The position numbers were made by a program, and so were the translations under genes. DNA of 17,848 nucleotides from Peptococcaceae bacterium UBA5356 (GTDB taxonomy: Bacteria; Bacillota; Peptococcia; DRI-13; DTU073). A model generated the notes under the pieces. That model was not told the origin of the DNA, did no database searches, and saw only the letters and a program-made list of their open reading frames with translations. The DNA is taken from contig DHPU01000059.1 in assembly GCA_002407935.1 (NCBI GenBank), positions 1 through 17,848 of the forward strand, given 5' to 3'. This document shows positions 7,608 to 13,768 of the stretch, piece by piece (the first letter of the stretch is position 1; each line of letters starts with the position of its first letter).

Positions 7608-7636
7608 ATTTTATGGTAAAAGAGTGAAATTTTCAA
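7608..7636 (-). promoter_or_regulatory. Promoter for the ABC exporter operon
   Basis: On the minus strand TTGAAA (7636-7631) is separated by exactly 17 bases from TAAAAT (7613-7608); each differs from consensus at one position. Transcription would begin around 7600, some 25 bases before the ATPase start. It lies back to back with the GntR promoter, about 60 bases away from the inverted repeat there. Confidence 0.6.
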
Positions 7637-7678
7637 TGGTATTATAAGGTGGTGTGTGGTTTTTCAATAAATTTTTGC

Positions 7679-7707
7679 TTGACAACAAAAACAGTTCTGT
7701 CTATACT
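7679..7707 (+). promoter_or_regulatory. Near-consensus sigma-A promoter of the GntR/ABC operon
   Basis: A perfect TTGACA (7679-7684) is followed by a 17-base spacer and TATACT (7702-7707), five of six in the -10 box. The -10 box lies within the left arm of the inverted repeat at 7694-7740. A protein bound there would therefore block RNA polymerase directly. The predicted start is near 7714. Confidence 0.8.
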
Positions 7708-7740
7708 GTGCATAGGGTATATATACAGTATAGACAGAAC
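7694..7740. promoter_or_regulatory. Perfect 16-bp inverted repeat, likely GntR operator
   Basis: The arms GTTCTGTCTATACTGT (7694-7709) and ACAGTATAGACAGAAC (7725-7740) are exact reverse complements with a 15-base spacer. The left arm covers the -10 box and the right arm lies about 11-26 bases after the predicted start, which is the expected layout for an autorepressor site. YtrA-family GntR proteins normally control their own ABC operon. Binding by the adjacent regulator is inferred. As RNA the right arm and part of the spacer would be transcribed, but not the whole hairpin. Confidence 0.75.
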
Positions 7741-7792
7741 GCACTTCCATGCAATATGAACAGATCTGATTTAGGCGTTGAAGGAGGACTTT

Positions 7793-8167
7793 ATGGATAT
7801 TATCATTACTAATTCCGCTCAGGAACCTATTTATGAACAGATTGTCCGCCAGATTAAAAAGGAGATCCTGACCGGTGAACTGCAAGAAGGAGAAGCCTTG
7901 CCTTCAATTAGGAGCTTGGCCCGGGATTTGCAAATCAGTGTAATCACTACGAAAAGAGCCTATGAGGAATTGGAAAGAGAGGGTCTTATTGAAACGGTGG
8001 GGGGAAAGGGTTCCTTTGTGGCAGGACAGAATAAGGAGCTTTTGCGGGAGAAACGGCTTAGTATTTTAGAAGAGAAGCTGACAGAGGTAATTAAAGAGGC
8101 GCGGCTGTTGAAAATTAGCTGTAAGGAATTAACCGGGATGCTGGAAGTTTTATGTGAGGAGGAGTAA
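7793..8167 (+). CDS. GntR-family transcriptional regulator, YtrA subfamily
   Basis: A DNA-binding repressor of 124 residues. The winged helix-turn-helix fills the first two thirds: EPIYEQIVRQIKKEILTGEL, then the recognition region LPSIRSLARDLQISVITTKRAYEELE and the wing GLIETVGGKGSFVA. Only about 50 helical residues follow, too few for a FadR or UTRA effector domain. This short C-terminus defines the YtrA group. ATG 7793 is chosen because AAGGAGG lies five bases upstream; a TTG at 7778 would overlap that site. The operon continues into an ABC ATPase two bases after the stop and then a permease, the standard YtrA arrangement. The ligand or stress sensed is unknown, though cell-envelope antibiotics are common inducers for relatives. 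Confidence 0.9.
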   Translation: MDIIITNSAQEPIYEQIVRQIKKEILTGELQEGEALPSIRSLARDLQISVITTKRAYEELEREGLIETVGGKGSFVAGQNKELLREKRLSILEEKLTEVIKEARLLKISCKELTGMLEVLCEEE

Positions 8168-8169
8168 GT

Positions 8170-9057
8170 ATGAAGGAGCTGCATCAAGAGCAAGGGGAGA
8201 ACTTGCTTGAGGTGAAAAAACTTAGCAAAAAATTTAAAGATTTTATGTTGCAGGAGGTTAGCTTTAACCTGAAAAAAGGCTATATTATGGGGTTTATTGG
8301 TCCTAACGGAGCCGGAAAAACTACTACCATTAAATTAATAATGAATTTATTAAAAAAGGACGGAGGAGAAATTCGGCTTTTTCAAGAGGATCATCTGCGT
8401 CAGGAAAAAACAATCAAGGAAAGAATCGGCTTTGTTTATGATGACCAAGAATTTTATGATGAATTAAACCCTAAAGAGATCGAGAGGATTATTGCCCCGT
8501 TTTACCGGAACTGGGATAGCAAGGCGTATACTCGGTATCTACAGGATTTTGCCCTGCCTCCGGCCAAAAAGAGTAAAGATTTTTCCAAGGGGATGAAGAT
8601 GAAACTATCTCTGGCGGTAGCTTTGTCTCATCATGCGGAGCTATTGCTGATGGATGAACCGACTTCGGGTCTGGATCCGGTTTTCAGACAGGAATTTCTG
8701 GATATTATTCATGATTTTATGGATGAAGATAAAGGGGTATTATTCTCTACGCATATTACTTCCGACTTGGATAAGATTGCTGATTACGTTACGTTTATCA
8801 ATCGGGGAAGGATTGTACTGAGTTCCTCACGAGAGAAAATCCTGGAGAGCTATGGCTTGGTGAAAGGGGAAAAGAGGCAGTTAGATGAAGAACTGCGCCG
8901 GCAGCTGATTGGTTTACGTGAGGGTAATTTTGGCTTTGAAGGTTTGACAGATGACGCGGCCGGACTGCGCAGAAAATCTAACAAAATTGTGGTTGAACAG
9001 CCCACTCTAGAAGAAATTATGTTATTTCTGGTGAAGGGAGAGAAAAAAGATGTATAG
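8170..9057 (+). CDS. ABC exporter ATPase (YtrB/BcrA-like)
   Basis: This is the cytoplasmic ATPase of a small ABC-2 system. Walker A GPNGAGKTT lies near residues 44-52, the divergent signature FSKGMKMKLSLAVAL near 138-152, Walker B LLLMDEPTSGLDP near 158-170 and the switch His in FSTHIT near 195. The signature has KGM in place of GGQ, as in many YtrB-like and BcrA-like proteins that accompany GntR regulators. A C-terminal extension of about 85 residues follows. The ribosome site GAGGAGG lies in the last codons of the regulator gene, and the stop overlaps the permease start by eight bases, so the three genes are one translationally coupled operon. Confidence 0.9.
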   Translation: MKELHQEQGENLLEVKKLSKKFKDFMLQEVSFNLKKGYIMGFIGPNGAGKTTTIKLIMNLLKKDGGEIRLFQEDHLRQEKTIKERIGFVYDDQEFYDELNPKEIERIIAPFYRNWDSKAYTRYLQDFALPPAKKSKDFSKGMKMKLSLAVALSHHAELLLMDEPTSGLDPVFRQEFLDIIHDFMDEDKGVLFSTHITSDLDKIADYVTFINRGRIVLSSSREKILESYGLVKGEKRQLDEELRRQLIGLREGNFGFEGLTDDAAGLRRKSNKIVVEQPTLEEIMLFLVKGEKKDV

Positions 9058-9715
9058 TTTAATCCTCAAGGATATCCTGATTCAAAAAAAGATGATGGGA
9101 TTTACCTTGGCGTACTGTATTTTTATCCTGATTGCTTTTAACAGTCCGGTTTTTGCGTCGATGACTTATGTGATGGGCGCCATGGCCAGTTCGTATCTCT
9201 TTATTCAGGGGGCTTGTGCCTATGAATCAAAAGGGAACAGCGAGATAGTTTTAAACAGCTTTCCTTTGCGGCGCAGTGAGATAGTCGGAGCACGGTATTT
9301 ATCCGTTTTTGTGTTCATGTTTCTCTCATTGGTGATTATCGGTTTTTTTGGTGCAGTTATGAAAGGGATTGGGTTGCCGTTTCCGCAGAGGTACATTGGC
9401 TGGATTGATGTATTAGGGGTTGCCGTAACACTGCTTTTAATGTCTTCCCTCTATTTGCCCTTGTATTTTAAGTTTGGTTATATCCAGGCCCGCTTTTTTA
9501 ATGTCATTTTATTTCTGCTGATTTTCTTCACTCCTTCTTTGGTAAAACAGTATTATGAGGAGAATAGGGAGAAAGAGATTTTCCAAACGCTGCTGCTTTT
9601 TTTAGAAAAAAGTCCTCCTTGGTTAATTGGCTGCCTGATCACGACGGTTCTTCTCTTGCTGGTATATTTGTCGTATTTATTTTCGGTAAGGATATATCAA
9701 CATAGGGAGTTTTAA
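9050..9715 (+). CDS. ABC-2 type permease, short six-helix form
   Basis: A 221-residue membrane protein with about six hydrophobic segments, beginning with MYSLILKDILIQKKMMG and ending with a short basic tail. The opening 'LxLKDxLIQKK' and the segment EIVLNSFPLRRSEIVGARYLSVF match the ABC2_membrane_5-like permeases paired with YtrA regulators. It should form a homodimeric channel with the preceding ATPase. The exported substrate is unknown. No terminator is visible in the 83 bases before the next gene, so some readthrough into it is possible. Confidence 0.85.
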   Translation: MYSLILKDILIQKKMMGFTLAYCIFILIAFNSPVFASMTYVMGAMASSYLFIQGACAYESKGNSEIVLNSFPLRRSEIVGARYLSVFVFMFLSLVIIGFFGAVMKGIGLPFPQRYIGWIDVLGVAVTLLLMSSLYLPLYFKFGYIQARFFNVILFLLIFFTPSLVKQYYEENREKEIFQTLLLFLEKSPPWLIGCLITTVLLLLVYLSYLFSVRIYQHREF

Positions 9716-9738
9716 GCTCACGGGCGGAGGAATCTATA

Positions 9739-9766
9739 ACCAAATCACCAGCCGACACATATGATA
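9739..9766 (+). promoter_or_regulatory. Possible sigma-K-type sporulation promoter
   Basis: CATATGATA (9758-9766) fits the -10 consensus CATAnnnTA of the late mother-cell factor sigma-K, and AC at 9739-9740 lies 17 bases upstream where a sigma-K -35 would be. These boxes are short, so a chance match is quite possible. The call gains some weight because the downstream product is a LysM protein without a signal peptide, as for spore-coat assembly proteins. Confidence 0.35.
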
Positions 9767-9798
9767 TAGGGATAGATTTAATAAAAGGAGATGAGCCT

Positions 9799-10917
9799 AT
9801 GCAATATGTGGTTCAGGCAGGTGATACTTTAGCTTCTATTGCACAAAGATTCGGAACGACGGTTGAGGCAATAGTCCGTGCTAATAATCTTACTGATCCT
9901 AACTTAATCTTTGTGGGTCAGGTTTTAACGATTCCGACAGGAGGGATACCGATACCTCCGACACCTCCTACTCCGCCTACGCCTATTTCTCCGGCTCCCG
10001 GACTTTGCCCCCGGTTGCAGCGAGGGTCGAGGGGAGCGGCGGTGACAAGATTACAGACGTTATTGAGAAATGCCGGGCTTAATCCGGGGGCGATTGATGG
10101 GGTTTTCGGCACAAGAACAGAGGCGGCTGTACGGTTATTTCAGACGCGTCGCGGGCTTGCGGTGACAGGTATAGTTAATGTAGCTACCTGGGAAGCCTTG
10201 GGAGTTAGTTGTGTTGTCACACCTTCTCCTGTACCTCCGGTACCGCCGTTTCCACCGGTTCCCCCGGTTCCTCCGACTCCGCCTCAGGAATTTTTTTGTC
10301 CCGTACTTAGACGGGGCAGCTCGGGAGCGGCAGTAAGGTTTTTACAAACATCACTCAGGAATAAAGGCTTTTACCGGGGACCAATTGACGGTTCCTTTGG
10401 GGCAAGAACGGAGCGGGCGGTAAGACAGTTTCAGCGTCAGCAGGGGCTTGCAGTAACCGGGGTAGTCAGAGGCGCCACATGGAGAGCTTTAGGTGTAACT
10501 TGCGTACCTGAACCCACGCCTCCGGAAGGTACTCCCATTGCTACAGCGGTAGGCAGGGGTATCAGACATATTTTATTTACGGATAAACGTGTGTATAACA
10601 GAGGGGAAAGTATTAAGATAACGCTGGTTAAAACCAATATTACCGATGAGGAGATTAGTTTACGTTACAGAACCAGTCAGATTGTGGAAATTACGGCTGC
10701 TACCGCAGGTAATATTGTTTGGCGTTATTCAACGGGACGTTCGTTTGCTCAGTTTACCCGTTTGATTACGATTTTTCCCGGTGGGACACAGTTGATTGAA
10801 AATAGCTGGAATCAGTTAGCTGACAGCGGCCGGCAAGTACCTTCGGGAACGTATACTATTACGATCACTAATCTGGCGACTAATGTCAGTTTATCGGTAC
10901 AAATTCAAATACGGTAA
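9799..10917 (+). CDS. LysM, two peptidoglycan-binding domains and a BsuPI-like domain; no signal peptide
   Basis: A 372-residue modular protein. The order is: LysM (about 2-46, YVVQAGDTLASIAQRFGT with NNLTDPNLIFVGQVLTIP), a Pro/Thr linker (about 50-67), a PG_binding_1 domain (about 70-138), a second proline-rich linker (PVPPVPPFPPVPPVPP), another PG_binding_1 domain (about 167-235), and a C-terminal domain (about 255-371) resembling the BsuPI proteinase-inhibitor fold. The two peptidoglycan domains are an internal duplication and each is bracketed by cysteines (C70/C138, C167/C235). The LysM begins at residue 2, leaving no room for a signal peptide. The ATG is firm because AAAGGAGATG precedes it. 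A role on the spore surface or in cortex assembly is my inference. There is no catalytic domain. Confidence 0.85.
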   Translation: MQYVVQAGDTLASIAQRFGTTVEAIVRANNLTDPNLIFVGQVLTIPTGGIPIPPTPPTPPTPISPAPGLCPRLQRGSRGAAVTRLQTLLRNAGLNPGAIDGVFGTRTEAAVRLFQTRRGLAVTGIVNVATWEALGVSCVVTPSPVPPVPPFPPVPPVPPTPPQEFFCPVLRRGSSGAAVRFLQTSLRNKGFYRGPIDGSFGARTERAVRQFQRQQGLAVTGVVRGATWRALGVTCVPEPTPPEGTPIATAVGRGIRHILFTDKRVYNRGESIKITLVKTNITDEEISLRYRTSQIVEITAATAGNIVWRYSTGRSFAQFTRLITIFPGGTQLIENSWNQLADSGRQVPSGTYTITITNLATNVSLSVQIQIR

Positions 10918-10922
10918 AACAC

Positions 10923-10960
10923 AAAAAAAGAGACTGTTTGATGTAACAGTCTCTTTTTTT
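10923..10960. terminator. Bidirectional intrinsic terminator
   Basis: A perfect 16-bp stem (10923-10938 with 10945-10960), core GAGACTGTT, loop TGATGT, flanked by seven A on one side and seven T on the other. It therefore works in both directions. It lies just after the LysM gene; the convergent diguanylate cyclase gene ends about 90 bases beyond. Confidence 0.92.
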
Positions 10961-11053
10961 AAGATTGTGCTCTTACCTGGGAAGGTTTCTGTTTGAGATT
11001 CGAAATTCATTGCTCAACTAAAACAATGAATGAAGAACTGAAATAGCGTAGTC

Positions 11054-12022
11054 TTAATAAAGATGAATATAATTCTTTCCTCTGGCCTTGGCTACATACA
11101 TAGCTTCATCGGCTTTTTGCTGGATATCATCCATAGTAGTACCATCTTCGGGATAGGTAGCAATACCCATGGAAAGACTGACTTGTGAATAGGGTAAAAA
11201 TTTAGGATTAACCAGGACATTGCTACGAATTCTTTCGGCGATGTTTTTACTAGCTTCTTTACTGGTTTGGGGGAGAATAATCGCAAATTCATCTCCGCCA
11301 AAGCGGGCAATAATATCTGTTGTTCTGGTGCATTCTTTCATAATACCGGCGATGATTTGCAGGACGTAATCACCATGATGATGTCCTTCCGTATCGTTAA
11401 GTTGTTTGAAATTATCTAGATCTAAGAGAATCAAAGAAAAAGGTACCTGCTTTTCCACGAGGGAAGTCAAGCTGTGATTAAAAAAGCGGCGGTTATGAAT
11501 TTTAGTAAGGGTATCAAGATTTGCTAAAATGAAATAAGATTCGTGAAAAATTTTGGTTAATGTAGTAATATAAAAAGAAAGGATTAAGAAAACAATCACT
11601 TGCACGATGACTACGGGTAAGTAAAGACCCTTAGCGACACTGATCAGGATGAAGGAAATGCTTGCTAGGAAGGTTGCCAAAAAAGTGAAAAGAGCTTTAT
11701 TATAAAGAGCAAGAGTGAAGATCGGGAAAAGATAGAATAGGGAAATAGCCAGGGCGTACTTTTTTTCAAAATAGATGAAAAGACTAATAAAAGTTAGATC
11801 AAAGAGCAGCGTGACAGGGAATGGTTTGGAGAAAAAGTCATTTAATTGCGGAAAGATAATTAGAGAAAGGGAATATAAGAAAGCTGCTCCTGCAATCCAG
11901 TAAAGAATTGGCGAAATGCTTTTGTCCATCAAGAAAAAACAGGGAAAAAACAGGATGCATACTACCAGACGTAAAAAAGGAATACTTTGTGAGATGTCCG
12001 TTCTGGACTTTTTGGAGGACAT
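11054..12022 (-). CDS. Membrane-bound diguanylate cyclase (GGDEF)
   Basis: This enzyme should make cyclic di-GMP from two GTP. The first 160 or so residues hold about five to six membrane helices and no recognised sensor domain. The GGDEF domain fills residues 165-322: DTLTKIHNRRFF (170-181), LLDLDNFKQLND, the intact catalytic loop GGDEF (242-246), and an allosteric I-site RTTD (233-236) at the canonical position five residues before it. The motif set is complete, so the enzyme is predicted active and product-inhibited. AGAGG lies at a suitable distance before the ATG. It is transcribed alone and diverges from the transporter/acyltransferase/GH26 group, a likely c-di-GMP target (inference). 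Confidence 0.93.
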   Translation of the reverse strand: MSSKKSRTDISQSIPFLRLVVCILFFPCFFLMDKSISPILYWIAGAAFLYSLSLIIFPQLNDFFSKPFPVTLLFDLTFISLFIYFEKKYALAISLFYLFPIFTLALYNKALFTFLATFLASISFILISVAKGLYLPVVIVQVIVFLILSFYITTLTKIFHESYFILANLDTLTKIHNRRFFNHSLTSLVEKQVPFSLILLDLDNFKQLNDTEGHHHGDYVLQIIAGIMKECTRTTDIIARFGGDEFAIILPQTSKEASKNIAERIRSNVLVNPKFLPYSQVSLSMGIATYPEDGTTMDDIQQKADEAMYVAKARGKNYIHLY

Positions 12023-12078
12023 AAAAATACCTCTACCCCTTTTTCTACTTTTTTTTATTTCTATATGTATTATTCGCC

Positions 12079-12107
12079 ATTACCCCAGTTGTTTTCCTTT
12101 CTATCAA
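12079..12107 (-). promoter_or_regulatory. Possible promoter of the diguanylate cyclase gene
   Basis: On the minus strand TTGATA (12107-12102) and GGTAAT (12084-12079) are separated by 17 bases. The -35 box is good (five of six) and the -10 box is moderate (four of six). The surrounding DNA is AT-rich, so false matches are likely. Confidence 0.3.
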
Positions 12108-12114
12108 GAAAAAT

Positions 12115-12142
12115 TTTTCACTATTTTTATATATTATACAAT
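12115..12142 (+). promoter_or_regulatory. Possible promoter of the QueT gene
   Basis: TTTTCA (12115-12120) and TACAAT (12137-12142) with a 16-base spacer lie about 60 bases before the start codon. The -10 box is good and the -35 box moderate. I looked for a preQ1 riboswitch in the leader and did not find one. Confidence 0.35.
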
Positions 12143-12204
12143 TTGCCCAGTAAGAGGTTTAGCAAGAATAAAATAAATAGAACAGAGAAAGGTTGATATA
12201 TCTA

Positions 12205-12663
12205 ATGAAGGCAAACAAAATTGCCAGGATTAGTATTATTGCGGCTTTATATGCAGCGATAACTATTGCTTTAGCTCCAATTAGTTATATGTTTATTCAG
12301 ATCCGTATTTCAGAAGTATTAACAGTTTTACCCTTCCTTTTTCCCGAAAGTATTTTAGGGTTGTTTTTAGGGTGTCTTCTTGCCAATGTTTATGGCGGCT
12401 TGGGGTTAATTGATATAATTTTTGGTAGTTTGGCTACTTTGACGGCGGCCTATTTAACCAGTAAGATGCGCCATCCTTTTTTGGCACCGCTTCCTCCGGT
12501 ATTAGTAAATGCGGTTGTTGTAGGATGTATTTTACATTATGTTTTAGAATATCCGCTTTATGCCAGCATGTTTTATGTTGGTCTTGGGCAGTTCCTTGCC
12601 TGTTATTTTTTGGGGCTTCCCCTTTTATATCTGCTTAAAAAAAGAAATTGGTCGAAGCGGTAA
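12205..12663 (+). CDS. queT: QueT-family transporter, probable queuosine-precursor uptake
   Basis: A 152-residue protein with about five hydrophobic helices. The pattern ARISIIAALYAAITIALAPISYMFIQIRISEVLTVLPFLFPESILGLFLGCLLAN, followed by GLIDIIFGSLATLTAAYL, is the hallmark of the QueT family (ECF-like substrate-binding membrane subunits). These are thought to bring queuine, preQ1 or related bases into the cell with a shared ECF energising module. ATG 12205 is chosen over a TTG at 12193 because the TTG overlaps the only ribosome-site-like sequence (AAAGG, 12188-12192); the spacing to ATG is long at 12 bases, so initiation may be weak. No queuosine genes lie nearby. Confidence 0.85.
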   Translation: MKANKIARISIIAALYAAITIALAPISYMFIQIRISEVLTVLPFLFPESILGLFLGCLLANVYGGLGLIDIIFGSLATLTAAYLTSKMRHPFLAPLPPVLVNAVVVGCILHYVLEYPLYASMFYVGLGQFLACYFLGLPLLYLLKKRNWSKR

Positions 12664-12675
12664 GTATGGTATAAT
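12648..12675 (+). promoter_or_regulatory. Extended -10 promoter for the acyltransferase/GH26 operon
   Basis: TGGTATAAT (12667-12675) is a perfect extended -10 element. A weak TTGGTC -35 (12648-12653) lies 16 bases upstream, inside the end of the QueT gene. It allows separate transcription of the two following genes. Confidence 0.6.
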
Positions 12676-12717
12676 GGGATGTGTAAAAGCGTAATTAAAG
12701 GTTTATTGGGGGGAAGA

Positions 12718-13737
12718 ATGAAGGATAGACTGGAGGAAGTAGACTATTTAAGGGCCATAGCGTGTATTTCTGTCGTGTTAGTACATCTAACGGGCGTATA
12801 CCTTTACTTGGATACAACCGGCACGGTCATGAAAACTTTTTTCTTGTGCATCAATAGAGCTTTAATTTTTGCAGTTCCGGCTTTTATTTTTATAAGTGGT
12901 TTTGTTTTGGCTTATAATTATCGGGACAAGGAGTTTGCCTTTTTTCCGTTTATCAAAAAAAGAACTAAGTATCTTTTAGTTCCCTATTTTTTTTGGACTT
13001 GCTTTTATTATGTGGTCTTTGTTTCGCAAAAAATTTATCAGTTTTCCCTTACCGTTTTTTTGCAAAAGCTTTTTTTAGGTGATATGGTCTATCATTTATA
13101 TTTTGTGCTAATTATTCTACAGTTTTATTTCTTGTTTGGAATTATTAATTGGTTATTTAAAAGGTTTTCTTCACATCTTTTACTTGCTGTTATGCTGGTA
13201 ATTAATCTTCTTTTTATGAAGTATGTTCATTTTCAGTATGTGGATCGCTTTTTTCTTCAATATTTGTGCTTTTTTGTCTTGGGCGTTTATTTCGCGACCA
13301 ATTATTCCTTAATTAAAGAGAAAATATGTTATTATAAATATGGGTTGGCAGTGGGTTATGTGCTTATGACTGCCTTGATAGCGCAACAATATTATCATAA
13401 TATTATGTTACAAAATGCGTATGATGTTTTTAGGAATAATCTTTACTGGCTTGGTTATTCGTTGCTGGCGATCCTTTTTTATTATTTTCTGGCACTTTTG
13501 ATCCTAAGAAGCCCTTATTCTGGTTTGAAGAAATTTCTATATAAGATTAGTGAGGGTTCATATTATATTTATTTAAGTCATCCTTTCGTGTTAATGGTTG
13601 CCTTGAAGATTATCAAATATGAATATTTTCCTTCAACGGCCTTGAATTTTCTATTTACTTTATTGTTTGTTTTCGGGACAATCTTACCGACGACATTTCT
13701 TTATAAAACGTGGAAAAAAAGTATTCTAAATAATTAA
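12718..13737 (+). CDS. Membrane acyltransferase 3 family protein, IcaC-like
   Basis: A 339-residue protein with about ten hydrophobic segments, the size and layout of IcaC, the membrane protein of the staphylococcal poly-N-acetylglucosamine system. Landmarks match acyltransferase 3 proteins: Asp9, Arg12 and His23 in EVDYLRAIACISVVLVHLTG, the hydrophobic FAVPAFIFISGFVLAYNYR, then IKKRTKYLLVPYFFW, and the late SYYIYLSHPFVL. These proteins move acetyl, succinyl or similar groups across the membrane onto polysaccharides, or help export the chain. ATG 12718 has GGGGGGA five bases or so upstream and is preferred to ATG 12679. The GH26 lipoprotein gene follows 31 bases downstream, presumably in the same operon. 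Codon use is AT-rich and Phe/Tyr-heavy. Confidence 0.85.
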   Translation: MKDRLEEVDYLRAIACISVVLVHLTGVYLYLDTTGTVMKTFFLCINRALIFAVPAFIFISGFVLAYNYRDKEFAFFPFIKKRTKYLLVPYFFWTCFYYVVFVSQKIYQFSLTVFLQKLFLGDMVYHLYFVLIILQFYFLFGIINWLFKRFSSHLLLAVMLVINLLFMKYVHFQYVDRFFLQYLCFFVLGVYFATNYSLIKEKICYYKYGLAVGYVLMTALIAQQYYHNIMLQNAYDVFRNNLYWLGYSLLAILFYYFLALLILRSPYSGLKKFLYKISEGSYYIYLSHPFVLMVALKIIKYEYFPSTALNFLFTLLFVFGTILPTTFLYKTWKKSILNN

Positions 13738-13768
13738 TTAAGAAGATTAAAAAGGCGATGATAAAAAG

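Noticed and set aside
9918..10112. A Gly/Val-rich open frame on the minus strand within the LysM gene.
   Set aside because: It is the shadow of the proline-rich linker read on the opposite strand.
9950..10290. The repeated CCTCCG/CCGCC stretches as a DNA repeat element.
   Set aside because: They encode the two Pro-rich linkers of the LysM protein and are explained by the protein.
12668..12720. ATG 12679 as the start of the acyltransferase gene.
   Set aside because: It lies a few bases after the extended -10 box, at or before the expected transcript start, and has no ribosome site; ATG 12718 has a strong one.
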